Shown here: one piece after another, positions 8,849-16,132 of the stretch
Layout: every line of letters starts with the position of its first letter
Numbering within the stretch: the stretch's first letter is position 1
Source of the DNA: Sulfuritalea sp.
GTDB lineage: Bacteria; Pseudomonadota; Gammaproteobacteria; Burkholderiales; Rhodocyclaceae
Assembly: GCA_030680805.1 (NCBI GenBank)
Contig: JAUXUK010000009.1
Location: 1 to 34,886 of the forward strand
DNA length: 34,886 nt
Direction: 5' to 3'
Program-made: the position numbers and the translations under genes
The notes under the pieces: model-generated
Told to the model about the DNA's origin: nothing
Seen by the model: only the letters and a program-made list of their open reading frames with translations
Databases searched by the model: none

Positions 8849-8866
8849 GTTGCAGGTTTGCGACAG
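8849..8866 (-). promoter_or_regulatory. PhoB-box-like repeat upstream of the two small genes
   Basis: On the minus strand the sequence is CTGTCGC-AAAC-CTGCAAC, two 7-bp half-sites with an 11-bp period, matching 13 of 18 positions of the E. coli Pho box CTGTCATAAATCTGTCAC. I see no convincing -10 element at the proper distance. The rest of the 155 bp between the small genes and the M14 gene (8791-8945) shows nothing else clear. Confidence 0.4.
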
Positions 8867-8945
8867 TTGCGCGTGCGGGATGTAATGGGTTTGTCACACA
8901 GCATGGCATCCGGCTGGGGTATTCTTGGCACTGCCCCGTTTTCGA

Positions 8946-9974
8946 ATGAATGCCGTGTCCGTGCATGAACTGGCCGAACTGAACGACCTGGAAGGCATCA
9001 TCGAGGAGGGCGCGCCTCATCTCTCCGTACGCGTCGTTTGCGAGGTGACAAGCGGCGCGCAGCGATTCCCCGTTTATGCCATCTGTCTCGGCAATCCGAG
9101 TCCCGACGTTCCCGCCGTCGGTTTCTTCGGCGGCGTGCATGGCCTCGAGCGCATCGGCGCCGAGGTGGTCCTGGTGTATTTGCGCAGCCTGGTGGCGCGC
9201 CTGCGCTGGGACAGCGTGCTGCACCGGGAACTGGAATCGGTACGTCTGGTTTTCATGCCCATCGTCAATCCGGGCGGCATGTGGCGCGGCACGCGCGCCA
9301 ATCCCAACGGCGTCGACCTGATGCGCAATGCGCCGCTCGAGTCGTCGGAGCAAGTGCCCTTCATGATCGGCGGCCAGCGCATCAGCGCTCGACTCCCCTG
9401 GTACCAGGGCCCGCGCGGCGGCCCGATGGAAGCCGAGAGCCAGGCCGTTTGCCGCGTCGTCGAGGAAGAACTGCTGTCGCGCAAATTCAGCATTGCGCTC
9501 GACTGCCATTCCGGCTTCGGCCTGCATGATCGCCTCTGGTTTCCCCATGCGCACACCACGCTGCCGATCGAGCACCTGCCCGAAATGCATGCGCTGAAGG
9601 AAATATTCGACCAGACCTATACCAATCACAGTTACCTGTTCGAGCCGCAAAGCCGCCAGTACCTGACCCACGGCGACCTGTGGGACTACCTGTACCTGCA
9701 GGCGGAAAACTCCGGCCGAACCTTCCTCCCGCTGACTCTCGAAATGGGCTCGTGGCTTTGGGTGAAGAAGAATCCGCGCCAGCTGTTTTCGCGTCATGGC
9801 ATCTTCAACCCGCTGATCGGTCATCGCCAGCAGCGCGTGCTGCGGCGGCACCTGTCCTGGCTCGATTTTCTTGCCCGCGCCGCCAGCGGCTACCCGCGCT
9901 GGATCCCGGCTGGACCGGCGCGGGAAAGGCACCGGGAGCAAGCCATGGCGCTTTGGTATCAAGGCGGCGCATGA
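8946..9974 (+). CDS. M14-family zinc carboxypeptidase-like protein
   Basis: A 342-aa protein with the M14 metal site in order: H65 and E68 in GGVHGLERIG, and H188 in ALDCHSGFG. RANPNGVDLMRN corresponds to the substrate-binding Arg region and LEMGSW to the catalytic Glu. It resembles the DUF2817-type bacterial M14 proteins. No signal peptide is seen, so it is likely cytoplasmic. The substrate is unknown. ATG 8946 is chosen; an in-frame TTG at 8925 would add seven residues and neither has a good ribosome-binding site. Its TGA overlaps the ATG of the next gene (ATGA), so the two are probably translationally coupled. Confidence 0.85.
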   Translation: MNAVSVHELAELNDLEGIIEEGAPHLSVRVVCEVTSGAQRFPVYAICLGNPSPDVPAVGFFGGVHGLERIGAEVVLVYLRSLVARLRWDSVLHRELESVRLVFMPIVNPGGMWRGTRANPNGVDLMRNAPLESSEQVPFMIGGQRISARLPWYQGPRGGPMEAESQAVCRVVEEELLSRKFSIALDCHSGFGLHDRLWFPHAHTTLPIEHLPEMHALKEIFDQTYTNHSYLFEPQSRQYLTHGDLWDYLYLQAENSGRTFLPLTLEMGSWLWVKKNPRQLFSRHGIFNPLIGHRQQRVLRRHLSWLDFLARAASGYPRWIPAGPARERHREQAMALWYQGGA

Positions 9975-10738
9975 GTACCTGGATATTCCTGCGCGGCCTG
10001 ACGCGCGAGAGCCGTCACTGGGGTGCCTTTCCCGAAGTCTTTCGCAAGACCATCGCCGATGCTGAAATCGTCACGCTCGACCTGCCCGGCAACGGCGGTC
10101 TGCACCGGATGGAAAGCCCGCTCCGCGTCGAACAGATGGCGGACTATTGCCATGCCGAGATGCTGTCGCGTGGCTTGAAACCGCCCTATTTTGTGCTGGC
10201 GATGTCGCTGGGAGCAATGGTGGCGCTTGCCTGGGCGCAGCGTCATGCCGAAGAAATAGCGGGATGCGTACTGATCAACACCAGCCTGCGTCCCTTCAGT
10301 CCTTTCCACCAGCGCTTGCGGCCGAGGAATTATCCTGTGCTGCTCAAGCGTGCCTTGCTTGGCGGCAGCCCAGGTGAATGGGAGGCCGCGATTCTGGCGC
10401 TGACCAGCAATCTCGCCGAGGACCGCGCATCGATACTCGATGCCTGGATTGCGCTGCGACGCGAGTGCCCGGTCTCGCGCCGCAATGCGCTGCGGCAGTT
10501 ATGGGCGGCGAGCCGCTATCGGGCCGAGGTTGCGCCACGCTCGCCGCTGCTGCTCCTCGCCAGCGCACAGGATCGCCTGGTTGATCCACGATGTTCGCGC
10601 CAGCTTGCATCGCGCTGGGAAACCGCTTTTGGCGAGCATCCCGCGGCCGGCCACGATATACCGCTCGACGACGGTCCATGGGTGGCAAGACAGGTGCGCG
10701 ACTGGCTTGCGATGACAGCACCGTCTGGCTCAGGCTGA
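9971..10738 (+). CDS. Alpha/beta hydrolase
   Basis: A 255-aa single-domain alpha/beta hydrolase, BioH-like in layout. The nucleophile is S79 in AMSLGA, where the first Gly of GxSxG is Ala, a tolerated change. The acid is probably the Asp in SAQDRLVD and the base the His in AAGHDIPLDDG. No signal peptide is present. It overlaps the M14 gene by four bases, so it may act on the product of that peptidase or on a related ester or amide. The 3' end overlaps the CYTH-CHAD gene tail to tail by nine bases, leaving no room for a terminator. Confidence 0.82.
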   Translation: MSTWIFLRGLTRESRHWGAFPEVFRKTIADAEIVTLDLPGNGGLHRMESPLRVEQMADYCHAEMLSRGLKPPYFVLAMSLGAMVALAWAQRHAEEIAGCVLINTSLRPFSPFHQRLRPRNYPVLLKRALLGGSPGEWEAAILALTSNLAEDRASILDAWIALRRECPVSRRNALRQLWAASRYRAEVAPRSPLLLLASAQDRLVDPRCSRQLASRWETAFGEHPAAGHDIPLDDGPWVARQVRDWLAMTAPSGSG

Positions 10739-12289
10739 ACCCGGCGACGCCTTGCCTCGTAGCGGATGCGCGGCGTCCAGTCTTGGCAGGTTCAAGCCGC
10801 GGACGCGCTGCAACTGGTTGGGGACGTCGTCGAGCAGGGCGGCGTGACGCCGCCCGTGCCAGCCGCCGATCAGCGTCACTGCTTCGCGCAACAGCGGGTC
10901 GCGGCCGGCGCAGACCATCAGCAGGGTGCCGGCGCTGGCAAGATCGTTGAGCTGCCCCAGTTCGTCCTGGGGCCCGGCGAGTCGCTTGATCGCGGCGGCG
11001 CCGGACTTGCCGGGAATCATCGGGCCGAAAAATTCGATGGCATAGCGCAGCCGCTTGATGCCGATGCGCAACTCGTGAAGCGAGGAGGGGTAGTCCACGC
11101 GGGCGGCATCGGCAAGCTCGAGAATCCTCTTTAGCAGGCGGCGCAAACGGCGGTCGGCAAACTGCTGCAGGGATGGCGCTTCGTCTGCTGCGCCGGGCGG
11201 GTCGACGAACGGTGCGCCGTGGAGCAGGCTGCCGGCGGTCAACAGCAGCTGGCCGTAGGCGGGTTGCCGCAGCATATGCCGGATGTCGGCGCGGGCGGCG
11301 TAGAGCCGATCGGTGACGGCGCTGGCCAGATCGGTGAGGCGCGGTTCATCGGGCAGGGCGTTTGCCACCGGGACAACGATCTCCGCCATCAGCACATCGA
11401 AGTCGCGGGCTTGTCCCAGCGCACGCATCAATTCGCGCATCGGCGGCACCAGGTACTCGGCGAAACCGGCCGGCAGCACCGGGCCGAACATGCGCAAGGC
11501 AGCGCGCAGGCGGCGCATGGCAACCCGCATCTGATGCACGTATTCCGGATCGTCGCTGCGCACCGCGCCGTCGTGGTTGAGCTGCATATGCGACAGGCAG
11601 TCCAGTGCGATCAGGCGGAAGGCGGCCAGCGGCGTGTCGCCGGCATCGATCGGTACGTCGCCGGCCTTGACTGGGCGCGCCGGCGTGTTCAGGAAAAGCC
11701 GGTAGCCACGTTCCGCTTTCGACAACAGCAGCGGCGGCAGGGCCTGGCGCTGCGCCAGTTCGAGGGCCAGGGCGTAAAGACCGTCGATGCTGCCGGACAC
11801 CAGTTGCAGTTCAAGCTCGGATATGTTGTCGCGGCGTCCGTTCGAGGCAATCCAGCCGCGGTCGAGCTTGACCAGGATGCGCGTGTCGTGGCCGCGGTCG
11901 AGTTCCCAGAGCGTGCGACGAAAGTTGGTCTCGAATACGGGCGCCAGATGACCGGCAATCTTGTCCCGTTGCAGCCAGTCGCGCAGTTCGGCGTCGTCGA
12001 CGTGGGAAAAGTCGAAGTGGTTGAGGTAGGGCGCCTGCCATTCCGGCCGCTGCGTCAGGCCGCCATCGGAGGTGTCCTGACGCTTGACCGTCTGTTGCCA
12101 CGACGCACCGTGCCGGCGCAGGCGCAGCAGGATGCCGGCGCGGCGCAGCGCCATGCGTCCGCTGTCGTAGTAGATGCTGACCAGCTGGTGCTGCTCGCGG
12201 GCGGCGGCGCGGGCCAGCGCCGGATGTCGCAGCAGAACGCCATGCCGGTCTTCGGCGACGGCCAGTTTCAGCGCGATTTGTTGGGTCAT
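10730..12289 (-). CDS. CYTH-CHAD domain protein with altered triphosphate tunnel motif
   Basis: A 519-aa protein. The N-terminal CYTH domain (about 1-205) shows IYYDS, LRLRR, QRPEW, ISELELQLVSG and LSKAERGYRLF. The CHAD domain (about 215-510) has the histidine-rich helices VHQMRVAMRRLRAALR and LHELRIGIKRLRYAIEFFGP. CYTH enzymes such as E. coli YgiF hydrolyse inorganic triphosphate using an N-terminal ExExK. Here the sequence is MTQQIALKL, so both Glu are replaced (QxAxK) and catalysis may be weakened or lost. CHAD domains bind polyphosphate. A good Pho box lies upstream, suggesting phosphate-responsive expression. It follows plcP on the same strand after 58 bases and could also be reached by read-through. 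Confidence 0.9.
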   Translation of the reverse strand: MTQQIALKLAVAEDRHGVLLRHPALARAAAREQHQLVSIYYDSGRMALRRAGILLRLRRHGASWQQTVKRQDTSDGGLTQRPEWQAPYLNHFDFSHVDDAELRDWLQRDKIAGHLAPVFETNFRRTLWELDRGHDTRILVKLDRGWIASNGRRDNISELELQLVSGSIDGLYALALELAQRQALPPLLLSKAERGYRLFLNTPARPVKAGDVPIDAGDTPLAAFRLIALDCLSHMQLNHDGAVRSDDPEYVHQMRVAMRRLRAALRMFGPVLPAGFAEYLVPPMRELMRALGQARDFDVLMAEIVVPVANALPDEPRLTDLASAVTDRLYAARADIRHMLRQPAYGQLLLTAGSLLHGAPFVDPPGAADEAPSLQQFADRRLRRLLKRILELADAARVDYPSSLHELRIGIKRLRYAIEFFGPMIPGKSGAAAIKRLAGPQDELGQLNDLASAGTLLMVCAGRDPLLREAVTLIGGWHGRRHAALLDDVPNQLQRVRGLNLPRLDAAHPLRGKASPGSA

Positions 12290-12318
12290 GAGGCGATGCC
12301 GGGCAAGGATTGCGGTTC

Positions 12319-12353
12319 AGTGTAGCGCCCCAACTGCGACAGAATTATTACAG
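12319..12353 (-). promoter_or_regulatory. Pho box and promoter for the CYTH-CHAD gene
   Basis: On the minus strand, CTGTAAT-AATT-CTGTCGC (12353 to 12336) matches 15 of 18 positions of the E. coli Pho box. After 11 bases comes TACACT (12324 to 12319), a 4-of-6 match to the -10 element. The box overlaps the plcP stop codon. The predicted transcript starts about 23 bases before ATG 12289. Confidence 0.65.
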
Positions 12354-13196
12354 TCGTGCAGTTTCCCCGCGGCACGCCATGCCCGGGTGCTGAAGACCGT
12401 CAAAGGTCGGCGTTGGCGATACGGCGACGGGGGCCATCACCGGCAGCGCAGCAGCCGAGGCAACCGGCTGCCAGGCCCGGACCAGTTCCAGCCGGCCGTC
12501 GTGGTGCTCGACGATGGCGGTGCAGCTATCCACCCAGTCGCCGCAGTTGACGTAGACCACGTCGCCGACCGGACGCAGGGCGGCGCTGTGGATATGGCCG
12601 CAGATCACGCCGTCCAGCCCGCGCTCGCGCACGGCGTGAATCAGGGAATCCTCGAAGTCGAAGATGAAGGAAACGGCGCGCTTGACGCGGCTCTTGGCGT
12701 AACCGGCCAGCGACCAGTAGCCGGGACGGCCCAGCAGGCGGCGCAGCTTCGAGAGTGTGGCGTTTACGCGCACCAGCAGGTTGTAGCCGACGTCGCCCAG
12801 CACTGCCAACCAGCGGTGATAGCGGGTCACCTGGTCGAACTCGTCGCCATGCAGCAGCAGATAGCGCTTGCCGTCGGCGGTGATGTGGATGTGCTCGAGC
12901 CTGACCTCGATATCGCCGAAGGAAACGCCGTCATATTCGCGCATCGCCTCGTCGTGATTGCCGGGGATCAGCATCACGCGCTGGCCGTGGCGGGCGCGGC
13001 GCAGGATCTTCTGCACCACCGTGTTTTGCGCCGGGGTCCAGTGGATGCCGCGGTTCATCGACCAGAAGTCGATGATGTCGCCGACCAGGAAAAGGTTCTC
13101 GCTTTCATAGTCGCGCAGGAAATCGAGCAGACGGTCGGCCTGGCAGCCGCGGGTGCCGAGATGGACGTCGGAGATGAAGATCGAGCGGACGTGCAT
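12348..13196 (-). CDS. plcP: PlcP-type phospholipase C (metallophosphoesterase)
   Basis: A 282-aa calcineurin-like phosphoesterase. All metal motifs are present: DVHLG (10-14), GDIID (39-43), GNHDE, LHGDEFD and GHIHSA. The FISDVHLGTRGCQADRLLDFL opening and the NCGDWVDSCTAIVEHHDG end match the group that includes Sinorhizobium meliloti PlcP. That enzyme cleaves phospholipid headgroups during phosphate limitation, leaving diacylglycerol. Such proteins are often labelled UDP-2,3-diacylglucosamine diphosphatase (LpxH-like), and that remains the alternative. Context favours PlcP: it is the last gene of an operon with two glycosyltransferases and ornithine-lipid-type acyltransferases, beside pst. 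Its ATG shares one base with the preceding stop. The C-terminal 35 or so residues (AVSPTPTF onward) come from dispersed repeat C and its hairpin, beyond the conserved domain. Confidence 0.8.
   Translation of the reverse strand: MHVRSIFISDVHLGTRGCQADRLLDFLRDYESENLFLVGDIIDFWSMNRGIHWTPAQNTVVQKILRRARHGQRVMLIPGNHDEAMREYDGVSFGDIEVRLEHIHITADGKRYLLLHGDEFDQVTRYHRWLAVLGDVGYNLLVRVNATLSKLRRLLGRPGYWSLAGYAKSRVKRAVSFIFDFEDSLIHAVRERGLDGVICGHIHSAALRPVGDVVYVNCGDWVDSCTAIVEHHDGRLELVRAWQPVASAAALPVMAPVAVSPTPTFDGLQHPGMACRGETARL
12366..12426 (+). repeat. Dispersed repeat copy C with hairpin
   Basis: The core is AAAGGTCGGCGTTGG from 12402, with ACGGCG at 12421-12426. Upstream is a hairpin: CCCG (12366-12369) and GGCA (12371-12374) pair with TGCC (12380-12383) and CGGG (12384-12387), with one bulged C. 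It lies inside the 3' end of plcP and encodes the non-conserved C-terminal tail. Confidence 0.75.
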
Positions 13197-14386
13197 CAGT
13201 CGGGAAGGAAGCGGTAGATCGATTCGTTCGCCGCCGCGATCGCGGGGCGGTCAATGGCATCGCGCAGAGCGGTTACCAATCGGTCGTGGATGCGTTCCCA
13301 GTCGAGCGAGGCGACGCTTTGCGGGGCGGCGGCGGCGGCCCGGTAGCGGGCGCCGGGGCGGGTGACGAGGTCGAGCGCGGCGCGCACGAACTGGTCGCTG
13401 GCGCCCGGGTCGGCCAGCATGCCATTGTCGCCGTGGCGAATCAGTTCGGCGGCGGCTGCCATGCGGTAGGCCACGACCGGCAGACCGCTGGCCAGCGCTT
13501 CGAGGGTGACGTTGCCGTATGTCTCGGTCATGCTCGGGAAGAGGAACAGATCGGCCGAGGCGTAATGGGTAGCGAGGTCTTCGCCGTGGCGCATGCCGGC
13601 GAAGATGTGTTCGGGATGCTTCTGTTCCAGTTGCCGGCGTGACGGGCCGTCGCCGACCAGCAGCAGGCGCGCCGACGGGGCGTAACCGCGAATTGCCGCG
13701 AAGGTGGCGAGCAGCAGCGGCAGGTTCTTTTCCGGCGCCAGGCGGCCGACATGGGCCACCACCAGGTCGTTGTCGCCAACGTTCCATGTGGCTCGCAACG
13801 CTGCGCTGCGGCGCGCCGGGTTGAACTGCGCTGTATCGACGCCGCGAGCGACAACACGAATGCGTTGATAGCCCCGGCGCACCAGATCGATACCCAACTG
13901 GTGCGAAGGCACCAGCGTCAATCGGCTGCGGTTGTGCAGGCGCCGCAGGTGGGCCGCGACCAGGCCTTCCAGCCAGCCAAAGCCGTAATGGCGGCTATAG
14001 GCGTGGAAATTGGTGTGGAATTCGGAGACCACCGGAATGCCCAGCGCGCGCGCCGCTGCGATGGCCGATGCGCCCAGCGGCCCCTCGGTGACCACCTGTA
14101 CTACGTCCGGCCGGTCGGCGCGCCACTGGCGACGGAACAGTCGCGGCGCCGGTAGGCCGAATCTGAGCCCGGCGTAACCGGGAATTGGCAGGCCGCGCAC
14201 CAGCGTGGTCGCATGCGGTGCCGAAGCGGTCGGCGCGTCTTCGCCGTTCTGGCGCGGACGGGTCAGGCTGACGCGATGCCCCCGCGCAAGCAGGCCCTGC
14301 ACCATGTGGCCCAAGGTCATGGCGACGCCATTGACTTCCGGCGGGTAGGTTTCCGTGACGACCGCGATGTGGAGAGAGGCGGTCAT
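13196..14386 (-). CDS. GT4 glycosyltransferase, probably lipid-directed
   Basis: A 396-aa GT-B fold enzyme. The N-terminal acceptor half starts IAVVTETYPPEVNGVAMTLG. The donor half has VAHVGRLAPEKN, LLVGDGP and the E-x7-E-like segment in SMTETYGNVTLEALASGLPVV. It resembles the GDP-mannose-dependent mannosyltransferase (MgtA), SqdX and Agt-type group of the GT4 family, several of which glycosylate diacylglycerol or its glycolipids. The sugar donor cannot be read from the sequence. The gene follows dgkA after seven bases, and its stop overlaps the plcP start (TGATG), a pairing known from marine bacteria that swap phospholipids for glycolipids. A role downstream of PlcP is inferred from this context. 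Confidence 0.88.
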   Translation of the reverse strand: MTASLHIAVVTETYPPEVNGVAMTLGHMVQGLLARGHRVSLTRPRQNGEDAPTASAPHATTLVRGLPIPGYAGLRFGLPAPRLFRRQWRADRPDVVQVVTEGPLGASAIAAARALGIPVVSEFHTNFHAYSRHYGFGWLEGLVAAHLRRLHNRSRLTLVPSHQLGIDLVRRGYQRIRVVARGVDTAQFNPARRSAALRATWNVGDNDLVVAHVGRLAPEKNLPLLLATFAAIRGYAPSARLLLVGDGPSRRQLEQKHPEHIFAGMRHGEDLATHYASADLFLFPSMTETYGNVTLEALASGLPVVAYRMAAAAELIRHGDNGMLADPGASDQFVRAALDLVTRPGARYRAAAAAPQSVASLDWERIHDRLVTALRDAIDRPAIAAANESIYRFLPD

Positions 14387-14393
14387 GTTGTGC

Positions 14394-14783
14394 TCAAGGC
14401 AGCAGCACCAGCGACCAGGTGGCCAGTACGTTGATCAGCGCGATCAGTACCGCGGCGCTGCCGATGTCCTTGGCGCGCTTGGAGAGCCGGTGCCGATCCA
14501 GCGAGATTCGATCGATCGCGGCCTCGATGGCGGAGTTGAGCAGCTCGACGATCAGGACCAGCAACACGCTGCCTATCATCAGTGCTTTGGCGATGCCGGT
14601 GAGGGGCAAGGCCAAGGCGATGGGAATCATCACTGCCGCCAGCAGGCTCTCCTGCCGGAAGGCATCTTCGTTGAGGTAGGCGGCGTGGAGCCCGGACAGC
14701 GAATAGCTGAAGGCATTCCAGATGCGGCGCAAACCTGTCTGGCCCTTGAAGGGGCTTTCTTCGGCGATGGGCTCGGTATTCAT
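14394..14783 (-). CDS. dgkA: Diacylglycerol kinase, DgkA type
   Basis: A 129-aa integral membrane kinase that phosphorylates diacylglycerol to phosphatidic acid at the inner membrane. The family motif ELLNSAIEAAIDR and KDIGSAAVLIALI are present, with three hydrophobic segments, and the length is typical. ATG 14783 overlaps the stop of the upstream glycosyltransferase (ATGA); a longer in-frame version from 14885 lies inside that gene and adds unrelated residues. In an operon with PlcP it could return diacylglycerol to the phospholipid pool, which runs against glycolipid formation. This may be a control point or a damage-limiting step. Confidence 0.93.
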   Translation of the reverse strand: MNTEPIAEESPFKGQTGLRRIWNAFSYSLSGLHAAYLNEDAFRQESLLAAVMIPIALALPLTGIAKALMIGSVLLVLIVELLNSAIEAAIDRISLDRHRLSKRAKDIGSAAVLIALINVLATWSLVLLP

Positions 14784-16132
14784 CGGCTGGCCGCCAGGGG
14801 CAGAGCGCAGTCGACGGCGACCGGCGCGCGCACCAGTTCGCGGTAGAGCGCGGCCAGCCGGGCGCCCTGCGTCGCGGCATCCCACTCGCGGGCGAAGGCG
14901 ATGGCTTCGTCCGCCATGGCGGCGAGCTTGCCCGGCCGATCGATCAGAGTGACCAACTGCGCGGCAAATGCGTCCGGCGTGTCGGCGGCGGCGACGGCGC
15001 CGCGCCGGGGGAGAATGATCTCGGCCGCTCCCAGTGCCGGAATGGCCAGCACCGGCAGGCCGATCGCCATGGCTTCGAGCAGCACCAGGCCCTGGGTCTC
15101 GGTCTGCGAGGCGAAGGTGAACACATCGGCGGCGGCGTAGCAGTCGCGCAAGCCGCCTTCGCGCGGCAGGTAGCCGACGAAGCGAACGTGGTCGTCAAGG
15201 CGCAGGGCAGCGGCCTGGCGCCGCAATGCCGGCAGGGCCGGGCCTTCGCCGGCGATTACCAGCATCAGTTGTGGCTGCTGCCGGCGCGCCAGCGCAATCA
15301 TTTCGAGCAGGAATCCGATGTTCTTTTCAAAGGCGGCGCGACCGACGAAGAGGGCCACCTTTCGATCCGGCGCGATGCCCCAGGTCTGGCGAAATTTTCC
15401 GCCGTCGCCGCGCACGAACTGGCTCTCCGGGAGGCCGGTGGGAATCACGTGCAGCGGAGTGTCGACTCCATAGCCGAGCAAGGTGGCGGCCATCGGTTGC
15501 GACGGCACGACCACGGCATCGAGCGCATTGCACTGATGCCGGGCCAGCCAGCGGGCGGCTGAGCGCAGCGCGCTTTTGGGCAGGAGCCGGATGTAGTGGA
15601 ACAGGTATTCCTCGAAGTGCGTGTGATAGGTGGCGATGCACGGGATGCCGCGTACCCGGGCCAGGCGAAGGCCGGCGTAGTGCGCGGCGAAGGGGGTCTG
15701 GACATGGACCAGGTCAAAGTCGGCGCTTGCCGGCCCGCGAAGCGGAATCCCCGGCAGACAGAGTCCGAGACGGCGATCCAGGTCGGAGAGATGACTCCAT
15801 TGCATCAGACGGTCTTCCGGGTCCAGCGGCACGGTGCGTGAGGGCATGCGAACAATGCCGGCCCGCGAAGCGGAATCCCCGGCATGCAAAGCACCTGAAG
15901 CAGCATCGGCGACGATGTCTGTCGCCGCGTATTCGGGAGCCACTATCGTGACCCGGATGCCGAGGGCGGCGAGCGTGGCACGGAAGGTCTGGATCGACGT
16001 GGATACGCCGTTGATGCGGGGAAAGTAGACGTCGCTGACCATCAGCACATGCAGAGGGCGACCGGAGCGGGGCGTGACAGCGCGGGTTTCGCCGATGATG
16101 TGCTGTCGCGGAGCGATCTCGACCACGCTCAT
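14780..16132 (-). CDS. GT4 glycosyltransferase, diacylglycerol glucosyltransferase-like, with two hairpin insertions
   Basis: A 450-aa GT-B enzyme. The acceptor half shows VLMVSDVYFPRINGVSTSI, PSRTVPLDPEDRL, FDLVHVQTPFAAHYAGL and YHTHFEEYLFHY. The donor half has VALFVGRAAFEKNIGF, VIAGEGPAL, VRFVGYLPR and ASQTETQGLVLLEAMAIGLPV. It resembles 1,2-diacylglycerol glucosyltransferases and plant-type SqdX relatives. Two short segments (around CLPGIPLRGPAS and HAGDSASRAG) look like insertions between conserved blocks. They are encoded by copies of the REP-like hairpin at 15729-15755 and 15855-15885, read in two different frames. The gene overlaps both neighbours by four bases (ATGA). Making a phosphorus-free glycolipid is inferred from the operon. 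Confidence 0.87.
   Translation of the reverse strand: MSVVEIAPRQHIIGETRAVTPRSGRPLHVLMVSDVYFPRINGVSTSIQTFRATLAALGIRVTIVAPEYAATDIVADAASGALHAGDSASRAGIVRMPSRTVPLDPEDRLMQWSHLSDLDRRLGLCLPGIPLRGPASADFDLVHVQTPFAAHYAGLRLARVRGIPCIATYHTHFEEYLFHYIRLLPKSALRSAARWLARHQCNALDAVVVPSQPMAATLLGYGVDTPLHVIPTGLPESQFVRGDGGKFRQTWGIAPDRKVALFVGRAAFEKNIGFLLEMIALARRQQPQLMLVIAGEGPALPALRRQAAALRLDDHVRFVGYLPREGGLRDCYAAADVFTFASQTETQGLVLLEAMAIGLPVLAIPALGAAEIILPRRGAVAAADTPDAFAAQLVTLIDRPGKLAAMADEAIAFAREWDAATQGARLAALYRELVRAPVAVDCALPLAASR
15716..15775 (+). repeat. Dispersed repeat copy D, split by a REP-like hairpin, within a glycosyltransferase gene
   Basis: AAAGTCGGCGCTT (15716-15728) is followed by a hairpin at 15729-15755: outer arms GCCGG and CCGGC, inner arms CCGC and GCGG around GAA, with C and AATCC unpaired. 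After 14 bases comes ACGGCG (15770-15775) in the context GAGACGGCGATC, which is also the right side of copy B. The hairpin looks inserted into the core repeat. Confidence 0.8.
15855..15885 (+). repeat. REP-like hairpin, second copy in the same gene
   Basis: The 27-bp hairpin of 15729-15755 recurs identically, and its outer stem is extended to 7 bp (ATGCCGG with CCGGCAT). No core repeat flanks it. A GCATGC palindrome lies on each side (15844-15849 and 15882-15887). Its translation frame differs from that of the first copy. Confidence 0.85.

Noticed and set aside
12348..13196. Annotation of the phosphoesterase as LpxH for lipid A synthesis
   Set aside because: Motifs are shared, but the longer PlcP-like ends and the lipid-remodelling operon beside pst fit PlcP better; LpxH is kept as the alternative.
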